Of a stretch of DNA of 64,000 nucleotides, positions 8,447-16,310 are shown piece by piece. The notes below the pieces were generated by a model. The model was not told the origin of the DNA. It saw only the letters and a list, made by a program, of their open reading frames with translations, and searched no databases. Location: positions 1 through 64,000 of the forward strand of contig CAWEAS010000033.1 of the NCBI GenBank assembly GCA_963807015.1. The letters are read 5' to 3'. The position numbers were made by a program, and so were the translations under genes. This DNA comes from JAJPKK01 sp963807015 (lineage in GTDB: Bacteria > Pseudomonadota > Alphaproteobacteria > Rhizobiales > Xanthobacteraceae). How positions within the stretch are numbered: the stretch's first letter is position 1; every line of letters begins with the position of its first letter.

Positions 8447-9642
8447 GACGACGGCTCCATCATTGCCGAGCGCTCGCCCGCGTTTTCGAACATGGCGAAT
8501 GTGGTTTTGGGTTTACGCAGTGGCTTCATCACCCGCACGGCGACACGATCGCCGACGCGCCCCATGCGGCCTTCGGTCATCGCGACGTCGCCGCAACGCA
8601 CCGTCACCGCCGCTTCGGGACCGAGATCAAGATCGAGGGTGTCGCCGACCTCGAGCGCCATCATGCGCTTGAGCGGCAGCTTCGCCTCATAGAGGACGAC
8701 GTCCACCGCGATCTCGGCCTGGCCGATTTCGGTGGCGAGGTGACCTTCCCAGATCGGATCGCGGCCGAACTTCTCGCCCATGAACATCTGCAACAGCACG
8801 TCGCGGATGGGCTCGATGGTGGCGTAGGGCAGTAGCAGCTCGACGGCGCCGCCGCGGTCTTCCATGTCGACGCGCAGCCGCACCAGGATCGCCGCATTGG
8901 CCGGGCGCGAAATGACCGCGAAGCGCGGATTGGTCTCGAGCCGGTCGACGGTAAAGCGCACCGGCGATACCGGCCCGAACGCCTGCTCGGCGTCGGAGAG
9001 GATGACCTCGACCAGGCGGCGCACCATGGTGGTTTCGATCGAGGTGTAAGGCCGGCCCTCGATGCGCACGCTCGACGGCGCGCGCCGGCCGCCGAGCAGC
9101 ACGTCGATGATCGAATAGATCAGGTTCGAATCGACCGCGATCAGGCCAAAATTTTCCCATTCCTCGGCGCGGAACACCGCGAGGATCGCCGGCAGCGGGA
9201 TCGAGTTGAGATAGTCGCCGAACCGCACCGAGGTGATGCGGTCGAGCGAAACTTCGACATTGTCCGAGGTGAATTGGCGCAGCGACGACGTCGTGAGGCG
9301 CACCAGCCGGTCGAAAATGATTTCGAGCATCGGCAGGCGTTCGTAGGACACGACGCCCGACTCGATGATCGCCCGGATGCCGGAATTTTCGGTGAGCCTG
9401 ATATCCTCGACGTTGAAGCCGAGCAGGGTGTCGATCTCGTCCTGCTGGAGGACGCGCTCGGAGCCGCCCTTGCCCAGTTGGGCGACGGCGCCGCCGTCAT
9501 CGATCATCGCGGCCCATTGGGCCGCCATTTCTTCGCTATTGTCGCCGCCGCCGTCGGAACCCGGTCCGCCTTCGAGCGCCATGCTCCATTCGGCGGCGAG
9601 TGCGTCCTGGTCGACTGCGTCGTCCTTGTTATCCGGGGCCAT
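8443..9642 (-). CDS. fliM: Flagellar motor switch protein FliM
   Basis: A 399-residue C-ring protein. The N-terminal extension ends in VLQQDEIDTLLGF, which resembles the EIDALL-type FliM/CheY-binding segment. The middle CheC-like domain follows (LEIIFDRLVRLTTSSLRQFTSDNVEV), and then the C-terminal SpoA/FliN-like domain (LPLKRMMALEVGDTLDLD). It couples chemotaxis signals to the direction or speed of motor rotation. It lies between fliL (11 bp) and DUF6468 (4-nt overlap) in one operon. The long acidic and glycine-rich N-terminus before the EID motif is an alphaproteobacterial trait. Confidence 0.95.
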   Translation of the reverse strand: MAPDNKDDAVDQDALAAEWSMALEGGPGSDGGGDNSEEMAAQWAAMIDDGGAVAQLGKGGSERVLQQDEIDTLLGFNVEDIRLTENSGIRAIIESGVVSYERLPMLEIIFDRLVRLTTSSLRQFTSDNVEVSLDRITSVRFGDYLNSIPLPAILAVFRAEEWENFGLIAVDSNLIYSIIDVLLGGRRAPSSVRIEGRPYTSIETTMVRRLVEVILSDAEQAFGPVSPVRFTVDRLETNPRFAVISRPANAAILVRLRVDMEDRGGAVELLLPYATIEPIRDVLLQMFMGEKFGRDPIWEGHLATEIGQAEIAVDVVLYEAKLPLKRMMALEVGDTLDLDLGPEAAVTVRCGDVAMTEGRMGRVGDRVAVRVMKPLRKPKTTFAMFENAGERSAMMEPSS

Positions 9643-9653
9643 GGCAGGGCGTC

Positions 9654-10163
9654 CTATTGAACCACGATCTCCTTGAACAGGACGGCACTCACCTTATTCG
9701 GTGTGATCGCGGCGTTGACGCGACGCGTCAGTTCTTCCTTCAGCCGGTAGAGGCCGGAGGAGCCGTCGAGATCGCTCGGCCGCAGTTCGCGCAGATAAGT
9801 CTGGAAGGCATCGAGCACGCGCGGCATCACCGGCTGGATCTGCTGCATCAATGATTGATCGGGCAGTTCGAGCACGACCTTGACCTTGAGATATTGGGTG
9901 CGGTCCGTGCCGCTGCTGGAGAGGTTCACCAGCACTTCCGGCAGATCGACGAATACGGCGGGCTTCGCCGGAGCTCCCGCGTCGTGATGGTCGTGACCGC
10001 CGGACAAGAATTTGAAGGCGCCGAAGCCGCCACCGCCGAGCACGACGACTCCAACCGCGATCATCGCGATTTTGCGGATCGGCAGGCCCGAAGCGGCGGG
10101 CTTCTTGCCATCTTCGGCAGCTTTCTCGTCGGCGGCCGCAGCCGCTTTGGGCTTCGATGCCAT
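9654..10163 (-). CDS. fliL: Flagellar basal body-associated protein FliL
   Basis: A 169-residue protein: a short cytoplasmic N-terminus rich in Ala/Lys, one membrane helix (IAMIAVGVVVLGGGGFGAFKFL), and the periplasmic FliL domain (VFVDLPEVLVNLSSS...QYLKVKVVLEL...LRELRPSDLDGSSGLYRLKEELTRRVN). FliL is a stomatin-like ring around the stator. ATG 10163 gives the usual family length; an in-frame ATG 180 bases upstream would add an atypical extension. It is the first gene of the minus-strand flagellar operon, divergent from flgF. Confidence 0.93.
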   Translation of the reverse strand: MASKPKAAAAADEKAAEDGKKPAASGLPIRKIAMIAVGVVVLGGGGFGAFKFLSGGHDHHDAGAPAKPAVFVDLPEVLVNLSSSGTDRTQYLKVKVVLELPDQSLMQQIQPVMPRVLDAFQTYLRELRPSDLDGSSGLYRLKEELTRRVNAAITPNKVSAVLFKEIVVQ

Positions 10164-10477
10164 GGGTGGTCGAGCGTCCTGTGAAACTTCAGCCGCGTCC
10201 GCGCCGGGCGGCATGGCGAAAAAATTAGGGTCGGAATGGTTAATGGAACCTTTCCCGAGGGGCGATTGCTCGGAAAATTTTGCCGGGTTGAGGGGTCGGA
10301 GGGCGCAAGTTGCCGGCCGCAGGTGTCGGGCTTTTTTGCTCAAGTCATTGAAGTTACGACCTAAGTCTCATTGGCATGAGCTCTGCTACGGATTCGGTGC
10401 CGGCGGTTGGGGAACCGCTGCACTGACGGCGCCATCGCATGGGAGTGCGATGGCCGCCGGGATGGGGAGAACCACCG
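10164..10477. promoter_or_regulatory. Divergent flagellar intergenic region (fliL / flgF)
   Basis: The 314-bp gap separates two divergent flagellar operons and therefore must hold their promoters. I could not identify a convincing sigma-factor motif by eye. GGGGAGA at 10464-10470 is the flgF ribosome binding site. Confidence 0.5.
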
Positions 10478-11245
10478 ATGCAGAACGACCAGCTGATCGG
10501 GCTGTCGCGCCAAAAGGTGATGGAGCGGCAATTCGACGTCATCGCCAACAATCTTGCGAACATCAACACCACGGGCTTCAAGTCTTCGCGGTCGCTGTTC
10601 CAGGAGTTTCTGACCGGGGATGCCCGCGACAACACCTTTCGCGGTGGTGACTCGCAGGTCCATTTCGTCGCCGACGGCGGCGCCTTCTACAATTTCGGCC
10701 AGGGGCCGATCCAGAGGACCGGCAATCCCCTCGATATTGCGATCGACGGCAACTCGTTCCTTGCGGTGACGACGCCCAACGGCGAGCGCTACACCCGCAA
10801 CGGCGCGCTCCAGATCAACGCCAACGGCCAACTCGTCACCGATACCGGCATACCCGTCGCCGGCGACGGCGGCGGACCGATCACGTTTCAGCCGACCGAC
10901 CGCAGCATCTCGATCAGCGCCGACGGCCGTATCACGGCGCTGGATGGTCCAACCAACGTCGAGGCGCTGCGCGGCAAGCTCAAGATCGTGAGCTTCGCAC
11001 AGCCGAACCAGCTGCGCAGCGAGGGCGGCAACACGTTTTCGGCGCCCAATGGCGTGACCGGCCAGCCGCCGGCGCGAATCAACGTCATGCAGGGCGCGAT
11101 CGAGGGCTCCAACGTAAACGGCGTCCTGGAAATGACCCGCATGGTCGAGGTCAACCGCACCTACGCGATGATCGCTGCGACGATGAAGACGCAGGACGAC
11201 ATGCACCGCAACACCATCGACAAACTCGCCGCAGTCCCGAACTGA
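10478..11245 (+). CDS. flgF: Flagellar basal-body rod protein FlgF
   Basis: A 255-residue rod protein. The N-terminus has the flagellar rod signature (FDVIANNLANINTTGFKSSR). The middle carries the FlgF/FlgG hook-rod domain (TGNPLDIAIDGNSFLAVTTPNGERYTRNG). The C-terminus has the matching heptad region (GAIEGSNVNGVLEMTRMVEVNRTY). It forms the proximal rod with FlgG. ATG 10478 follows GGGGAGA and matches the family start; an upstream in-frame ATG was rejected. It is the first gene of flgF-flgG-flgA-flgH, 22 bp from flgG. Confidence 0.95.
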   Translation: MQNDQLIGLSRQKVMERQFDVIANNLANINTTGFKSSRSLFQEFLTGDARDNTFRGGDSQVHFVADGGAFYNFGQGPIQRTGNPLDIAIDGNSFLAVTTPNGERYTRNGALQINANGQLVTDTGIPVAGDGGGPITFQPTDRSISISADGRITALDGPTNVEALRGKLKIVSFAQPNQLRSEGGNTFSAPNGVTGQPPARINVMQGAIEGSNVNGVLEMTRMVEVNRTYAMIAATMKTQDDMHRNTIDKLAAVPN

Positions 11246-11267
11246 GCGGAATTAAGGAGCGCCGACC

Positions 11268-12056
11268 ATGCACGCCTTGCAAACCGCCGCCACCGGAATG
11301 GCGGCCCAGGACCTCCACGTCCAGGTGATTTCCAACAACATCGCCAACATGTCGACCACCGGCTTCAAGCGCCAGCGCGCGGAATTCGCCGATCTCCTCT
11401 ACGAACATGTGCGCCGCATCGGCACCCAGTCGTCGGAGCAGGGCAACATCCTGCCGGTCGGCATCGACCTCGGCTCCGGCGTGAAGACGGTCGGCACGCC
11501 GCGCATCACCACCCAGGGCACTCTGAGCCAGACCGGCAACTCCTTCGACATGGCGATCACCGGCGACGGGTTCTTTAAGATCCAGTTGCCCGACGGCACA
11601 TATGCCTACACTCGCGACGGTTCGTTCATGATGGACGGCACCGGCCGCCTCGTCACCGCACAAGGCTATCTCGTGCAGCCCGGCATCACCGTGCCGCAGA
11701 ACGCGACCGGCTTCACCGTGAACACCCAGGGCCAGGTCTCGGTGACGCCGGTCGGCACCACCACGCCGACGGTCCTGGGCCAACTCACTCTGACGCGTTT
11801 CATCAACCAGGCCGGCCTGCTGCCGATCGGCGACAATCTTCTCCAGGAGACGCCGGCGTCGGGTGCGCCGCAGGATGGTCTGCCCGGGACCAACGGTAGC
11901 GGCACGATCCAGCAGGCGATGCTCGAATCCTCGAACGTCGATGCCGTCACCGAGATCACGGATCTCATCGCCGCGCAGCGCGCCTACGAGATGAACTCCA
12001 AGGTCATCACGGCGTCGAACGAGATGCTGTCGTCGGTGATCGCGCTGCAGCAATAG
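11268..12056 (+). CDS. flgG: Flagellar distal rod protein FlgG
   Basis: 262 residues, the standard FlgG length. The N-terminal signature is MHALQTAATGMAAQDLHVQV, followed by SNNIANMSTTGFKRQRAEFADL. The body includes TGNSFDMAITGDGFFKIQLPDG, and the C-terminus is LESSNVDAVTEITDLIAAQRAYEMNSKVI. It polymerises into the distal rod inside the P and L rings. An AAGGAG site lies just upstream. It is followed 7 bp later by flgA. Confidence 0.97.
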   Translation: MHALQTAATGMAAQDLHVQVISNNIANMSTTGFKRQRAEFADLLYEHVRRIGTQSSEQGNILPVGIDLGSGVKTVGTPRITTQGTLSQTGNSFDMAITGDGFFKIQLPDGTYAYTRDGSFMMDGTGRLVTAQGYLVQPGITVPQNATGFTVNTQGQVSVTPVGTTTPTVLGQLTLTRFINQAGLLPIGDNLLQETPASGAPQDGLPGTNGSGTIQQAMLESSNVDAVTEITDLIAAQRAYEMNSKVITASNEMLSSVIALQQ

Positions 12057-12063
12057 GGGACGG

Positions 12064-13122
12064 ATGATGTTGAGGGGGCTCCTTGCCGCAACCGCCGTCG
12101 CCGCTACGGTGGCGATGCCGGCGACGGCGCAGGTCACCGGCAAAGTGACGCCGGCCGACATGCCGATCGCGGTGCCGGAAAATGCGGCGCTGCTTGCGCC
12201 GACGCTCAAGCACAGCGCCGTGGTGACGGGCGATGTCGTGCGGATCGGCGATCTCATCGACAATGCCGGCGTATTCGCGCCGATCCCGGTTTTCCGCTCG
12301 CCCGACGTCGGCACCACCGGTTCCGTGCCGGCCCGCAAGGTGATCGATGCAGCGCACGCGCACAATCTCTACGGCGTCGACACCGGCGATGTCGTCCAGA
12401 TCGAAGTCACCCGCACCGGCCGCGTCATTGCCAAGGCCGAGATCGAGGCGCGCATCATGCGCCTGTTCGCCGGCACCAACGGATTGAGCGCCACGGGCAA
12501 TCTCGTCCTCGGCTTCGACCGCGAGGTCGCCAGCTTCTACGCCGACCTCGCGCCCGACGCCGATCTCCGAGCGATGCGCGCGGCGTACGAGCCGCGCTCC
12601 GGCCGTTTCGACGTGGTGTTCGAGGTTCCGCTTGGGACCTCGCGCCGCACGCTGATGCGCTACACCGGCTCGCTGGTCGAGGCGGTGGATGCGGTGGTGC
12701 CGCTTCGCAGCATTGCGCGCGGCGAGGTCGTCCGCTCGGCCGATGTCATCGTCGAGCGGCGTTCGAAGGCGGACACGTCCGGCGAGGTCGTGGCCTCGCT
12801 GGTCGAGGCGGTCGGCCGCGCGGCCCGACAAGGGCTGCACCAGGGTCAGCCGATCCGGCGCGCGGACCTGATGAAGCCGGAATTCGTCAAACGCGACGAG
12901 AGCGTCACGCTGGTCTACGAGGTGCCGGGCATTCTGCTGACAACGCGCGGCAAGGCCCTCGAGTCGGGCGGCGAGGGCGACGTCGTCAGCGTCCTCAACG
13001 TACAGACCAAGCGCACCGTTCAAGGCGTCGTCACCGCTCCCGGCCGCGTCGATATCGCCCAGGCGATGAGCGCGGCAGTGAGCGCCGCGATCCCACAAGC
13101 TCAATCTACTGGCACCCAGTAG
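12064..13122 (+). CDS. flgA: Flagella basal body P-ring formation protein FlgA
   Basis: 352 residues with a signal peptide (LLAATAVAATVAMPATAQ). The C-terminal SAF/FlgA domain is clear: VVPLRSIARGEVVRSADVIVERR, AARQGLHQGQPIRRADLMKP and a final VVSVLNVQTKRTVQGVVTAPGRVDI. FlgA is the periplasmic chaperone for FlgI during P-ring assembly. The long form, with an extra N-terminal region, is usual in rhizobia. It is tightly packed between flgG (7 bp) and flgH (9 bp). Confidence 0.92.
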   Translation: MMLRGLLAATAVAATVAMPATAQVTGKVTPADMPIAVPENAALLAPTLKHSAVVTGDVVRIGDLIDNAGVFAPIPVFRSPDVGTTGSVPARKVIDAAHAHNLYGVDTGDVVQIEVTRTGRVIAKAEIEARIMRLFAGTNGLSATGNLVLGFDREVASFYADLAPDADLRAMRAAYEPRSGRFDVVFEVPLGTSRRTLMRYTGSLVEAVDAVVPLRSIARGEVVRSADVIVERRSKADTSGEVVASLVEAVGRAARQGLHQGQPIRRADLMKPEFVKRDESVTLVYEVPGILLTTRGKALESGGEGDVVSVLNVQTKRTVQGVVTAPGRVDIAQAMSAAVSAAIPQAQSTGTQ

Positions 13123-13131
13123 CGAGGAGTC

Positions 13132-13869
13132 ATGTTCAAATTCTCCGTAAGGCTTATCCCCGCCGTCGCCGGACTTGCGACGTTGTGCAGTGGATGTTCG
13201 TCGTTCGATCGCCTCATCAACATCGGCGAGCAGCCGAAGCTTTCCTCGATCGACAATCCGACGGCAAAGCCCGGCTACAAACCGGTGCAGATGCCGATGC
13301 CGACGCCGCAACCGGCGACCTACAACCCGAATTCGCTCTGGCGCAACGGCTCGCGCGCGTTCTTCAAGGATCAGCGCGCCCATCAAGTGGGCGACATCCT
13401 GACCGTCGCGGTCAACATCAACGACAACGCCCAGTTCCAGAACGAGACGCAGCGCAGCCGCAACAACGCGATCAACTCGACCGTCAACCAGTTCTTCGGC
13501 AAGAGCACCTTCGGCAACGTCGGGATTCCGGGCAATCTGCTCAATGCCGACGGCACAGCGCAATCGGACGGCAAGGGCACCATCAACCGCAACGAAGCGT
13601 TGGTCACCAATGTCGCCGCGGTGGTGACGCAGATCCTGCCCAACGGCAACATGGTCGTCGAGGGCAAGCAGGAAATCCGCGTCAACTTTGAAATGCGCGA
13701 GCTCGTCGTCGCCGGCATCGTGCGGCCGGAAGACATCCAGAGCGACAACACCATCGATTCGACGAAGATCGCCGAAGCCCGCATCGCCTATGGCGGCAAG
13801 GGCCAGATCACCGATTACCAGCAGGAGCGCTACGGACAGCAACTGTCCGACATCCTGCTGCCGTTCTAG
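13132..13869 (+). CDS. flgH: Flagellar L-ring lipoprotein FlgH
   Basis: 245 residues. The signal peptide ends in a lipobox (LCSGC, Cys at about residue 22), so the protein is anchored in the outer membrane. The FlgH core is plain: SLWRNGSRAFFKDQRAHQVGDILTVAVNINDNAQFQNETQR, then ITQ-type strands (VVTQILPNGNMVVEGKQEIRVNFEMRELVVAGIVRPEDI) and the terminal YGGKGQITDYQQERYGQQLSDILLPF. It forms the L ring around the rod. It ends the flgFGAH run, and a strong hairpin terminator lies about 45 bp downstream. Confidence 0.96.
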   Translation: MFKFSVRLIPAVAGLATLCSGCSSFDRLINIGEQPKLSSIDNPTAKPGYKPVQMPMPTPQPATYNPNSLWRNGSRAFFKDQRAHQVGDILTVAVNINDNAQFQNETQRSRNNAINSTVNQFFGKSTFGNVGIPGNLLNADGTAQSDGKGTINRNEALVTNVAAVVTQILPNGNMVVEGKQEIRVNFEMRELVVAGIVRPEDIQSDNTIDSTKIAEARIAYGGKGQITDYQQERYGQQLSDILLPF

Positions 13870-13914
13870 CGAGCTCCCCGCCGTTTCGATCCGCGTGAGC
13901 GGAACGGCGACGAC

Positions 13915-13960
13915 GGCGCGGCTCCCGACTCTCCCCAGCCGGGAGCCGCGCCGAATTTTT
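13915..13960 (+). terminator. Rho-independent terminator after flgH
   Basis: GGCGCGGCTCCCG (13915-13927) pairs with CGGGAGCCGCGCC (13940-13952) around a 12-nt loop, followed by GAA and five T residues. It is a 13-bp GC-rich stem and marks the end of the flgFGAH transcript. Confidence 0.9.
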
Positions 13961-13968
13961 GGCGTCCT

Positions 13969-14067
13969 CACCATCGCCATGCCGACCGGCACGCGCAGCA
14001 GCATCAGCGCGAACAGCACCGCAAAGCCGAGCGCCGCGACCGCTTCGGGGCTCGCGTTACCCGTCAT
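13969..14067 (-). pseudogene. Remnant of a TRAP transporter large permease (DctM-like) N-terminus
   Basis: Thirty-three codons read like the first membrane helix and loop of a DctM-type permease (AVAALGFAVLFALMLLRVPV, then GMAMV). The similarity then stops at the flgH terminator. There is no downstream permease, small permease or binding protein. I interpret it as a truncated leftover next to a dispersed palindromic repeat. The match is short and by eye, so confidence is moderate. Confidence 0.4.
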
Positions 14068-14164
14068 TCCGGGGGCCGCGCGTAAGCGCGGGCAGCCCGG
14101 AATCCATTACCCGGCCGAGGGGATTCCGGGCTCGCCTCCGCTTCGCTACGGTGCCCCGGAATGA
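14063..14164. repeat. Dispersed palindromic intergenic repeat
   Basis: The block starts GTCATTCCGG and ends CCGGAATGAC, with inner GCAGCCCGGAATCC / GGATTCCGGGCT, so the whole can fold into a branched hairpin. Such REP-like blocks are very frequent between genes in Bradyrhizobium-type genomes. It lies between the DctM remnant and the hydrolase gene. Confidence 0.65.
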
Positions 14165-14211
14165 CCGCGTTGGCAGTTGTCTCGCCCAAATGCGCGGGGA
14201 TGACGACCGCT

Positions 14212-15195
14212 TTACCGGCCGGCGCTGGCGGCGTCGGCGCGCTTGGCCGATAGCTCATCGATTGCCGCGAACACCGGGTCGGGGGCGACGTAGTGCGGCA
14301 TGTGGCCGATGCCATCGAGGAGCACCAGCCGCGCGTGCGGGAGTGCCGCCGCCATCGCGCGGGAATGAATGCGCGGCGACACCACGTCGTCCGCCGTGCC
14401 GGTGATGATGACGGTTTCCGTCGCGATGTCCGGGTAGCGGGGCGATGCGGCCGTGACGAAGTCCTTGAGCACCGTAACGTCCTGCGCGTTGGATTGAAAC
14501 GCGGCCGGCCGCAACAACAATCTGATGGCCGCGCGATCAAGATAGTTTGCCGGCATGTCCTGCGGCGCAAATACCGAGCGGGCGCCGTTCTCGATCACCA
14601 ATTCGGCAATCGGCAGCGCCACCGTGCGGGCGAACAGCGGCCCGAGGACCGGCGTCGAGAGCACGGCGTTGTACCAGGCGAGTCCGCCCTCCCATCGGTG
14701 GGTCACCGGTGCGATCAGGACAAGACCGCCGAGCCGCGCGGGATAGTCGAGCGCAAAGGCGGTGGCGATGGCGCCGCCAAGCGAATGGCCGACGAGCACA
14801 AACCGGTCGACGCCGATACGATCGAGCGCCTGGGCGATGAGCGCCGCTTGCCGCGGCGGTGATGCATCGTCGGCGCCATCCGGTCGCTCGCTCCAGCCGA
14901 GGCCCGGCCGATCGAACAGGATCACGCGGCGGTGCGCGGCGAGACGATCGCCGAGGCTGACCCGCAGATCCTCGAGGTTGCTGCTCGCGCCGTGGATCAG
15001 CACCACCGGCCACGCCGCATCGTCGCGCGGCCCGATGTCGAGGACGTGCAGACGTCCGCCGTCGACGTCAATGAATTGCCCGGAAGGGGGATGTCTTGCC
15101 GCGATGCGTACGCTGGCGATGGCGGTGACAATCGCACCGGCGATAAGGATCGCGACGACAACGCCAGCAACGGTGATCATGGCTCGTGGCAGCAT
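14212..15195 (-). CDS. Alpha/beta hydrolase, membrane-anchored
   Basis: A 327-residue serine hydrolase. An N-terminal membrane helix (about residues 8-30) is followed by the alpha/beta fold: the oxyanion region VVLIHGASSNLEDL, the nucleophile elbow GHSLGGA (Ser), a late acid in TGTADDVVS, and the histidine in DGIGHMPHYV. The complete triad suggests an active esterase or lipase-like enzyme exposed on the periplasmic face. The substrate is unknown. Start ATG 15195 keeps the anchor intact; ATG 15180 is an alternative. It is a monocistronic minus-strand gene. Confidence 0.82.
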   Translation of the reverse strand: MLPRAMITVAGVVVAILIAGAIVTAIASVRIAARHPPSGQFIDVDGGRLHVLDIGPRDDAAWPVVLIHGASSNLEDLRVSLGDRLAAHRRVILFDRPGLGWSERPDGADDASPPRQAALIAQALDRIGVDRFVLVGHSLGGAIATAFALDYPARLGGLVLIAPVTHRWEGGLAWYNAVLSTPVLGPLFARTVALPIAELVIENGARSVFAPQDMPANYLDRAAIRLLLRPAAFQSNAQDVTVLKDFVTAASPRYPDIATETVIITGTADDVVSPRIHSRAMAAALPHARLVLLDGIGHMPHYVAPDPVFAAIDELSAKRADAASAGR

Positions 15196-15297
15196 GGTCC
15201 GATGCGCAAAGGGGATTCAGCCTGCTGCTCGACTTCGAAACGCGGCCACGAGCGCCGCACGCGCTCTGCGTTAGGCTGAGACGAGTTGTCCGCGCGG

Positions 15298-15933
15298 CTA
15301 GAGATCGCGGCCGTCGACCTTGTCGGTCAATGTCTTGACCCGCTCCCCGATGCCCTTGAGGCGCGGATAGACCTCAAGCGCCTTGCGATAGGCGTCAAGC
15401 GCGAGCTTGTCGTCGCCGATGTCCTGCATGATGAGGGCCAATCCGGAGAGCGCCCCGAAGTGCCGCGGCTCCCGCGTCAACACCTTGCCCAGATCGGCAA
15501 GCGAGTTGGCGTAGTCCTTCTTCATGAAGAAGACGGTCGCCCGCCGGTTCCAGGCCTCGGTGAATTCCGGCCGGATCTCGATCACGGCGTCGAGCACGCG
15601 CAGCGCGAGATCGAAGTCGTTCTCGTCCAGCGCCTTCTTGGCGCGGGTCATCAGCATGCCGGTCGTCTCATTGCCCGCCGACGTCCACACCGCCCAGATG
15701 CGATCCTCGATCGCCTTGGCACTGGTATCGTCGGGCGCGACCTTGAGCGCGCCGAATAGGAAATCGATGTTGTGGGTGCGGTCACCCTGTTGCACCTTCG
15801 GCAGCTGATCCGGCGGCCGGACCAGGCCTTCGTGCGGGTCGGCCCCTTCGTGGGGAATGGGCGCCGTCTGCGCCAAGGCGGCGCTGGCGGCGAAGATGGC
15901 GCATGCGGCCACCACGGCAATGCGAAGACTCAT
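15298..15933 (-). CDS. Exported tetratricopeptide-repeat protein
   Basis: A 211-residue protein. A signal peptide (SLRIAVVAACAIFAASAALAQ) is followed by a proline-rich segment and several TPR-like helix pairs (AKKALDENDFDLALRVLDAVIEIRPEFTEAWNRRATVFFMKKDYANSLADLGKVL...). The last pair is DDKLALDAYRKALEVYPRLKG. TPR domains mediate protein contacts; a role in the periplasm is likely but unspecified. ATG 15933 places the signal peptide at the start, whereas ATG 15954 adds seven residues. Confidence 0.82.
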   Translation of the reverse strand: MSLRIAVVAACAIFAASAALAQTAPIPHEGADPHEGLVRPPDQLPKVQQGDRTHNIDFLFGALKVAPDDTSAKAIEDRIWAVWTSAGNETTGMLMTRAKKALDENDFDLALRVLDAVIEIRPEFTEAWNRRATVFFMKKDYANSLADLGKVLTREPRHFGALSGLALIMQDIGDDKLALDAYRKALEVYPRLKGIGERVKTLTDKVDGRDL

Positions 15934-16026
15934 GCCGATTATGCTAACCGGCACGTTCGCAACTGCGCAAGAGCGATCTAGTCAAAGCAATGTGAGGCCC
16001 GGCGCACGCGGCGGCGCCGGCGCGCG

Positions 16027-16152
16027 TCAGCCTTGACGGGCTTTGAAGCGGCGTTGGGTCTTGTTGATGATGTAGACCCTGCCCTTGCGCCGCACGATGC
16101 GGTTGTCGCGATGGCGGGCGCGCAGTGATTTCAATGAGTTACGAACTTTCAT
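16027..16152 (-). CDS. rpmJ: 50S ribosomal protein L36 (type B)
   Basis: A 41-codon gene. It begins MKVRNSLKSLRARHRDNRIV, continues RRKGRVYIINKTQRRFKARQG and stops at TGA 16027. This is the zinc-free L36 paralogue, lacking the Cys/His ligands of the classical form and about 41 residues long. It is a small basic component of the large ribosomal subunit near the peptidyl transferase centre. It stands alone between the TPR gene and the TPP enzyme. Confidence 0.93.
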   Translation of the reverse strand: MKVRNSLKSLRARHRDNRIVRRKGRVYIINKTQRRFKARQG

Positions 16153-16310
16153 CGGACCGATCCCATGTGCCGTTGCGGCCGCGGACGGCCCGTTTGGCGC
16201 GGAACATAAGGACCACCCGGCGACCCGTCAATGGCGCGACAGAGTTTGCGGCATCGATTGGCGGGCAGTTCCCGGCGGCCTAGAAGAATTCGCCGTATAG
16301 GAGAATCCCG

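Noticed and set aside
12007..14067. A very long minus-strand open frame (686 codons) opposite flgG-flgA-flgH
   Set aside because: It is antisense to four clear flagellar genes and has Arg/Asp/His-rich shadow composition; only its first 33 codons resemble anything (DctM).
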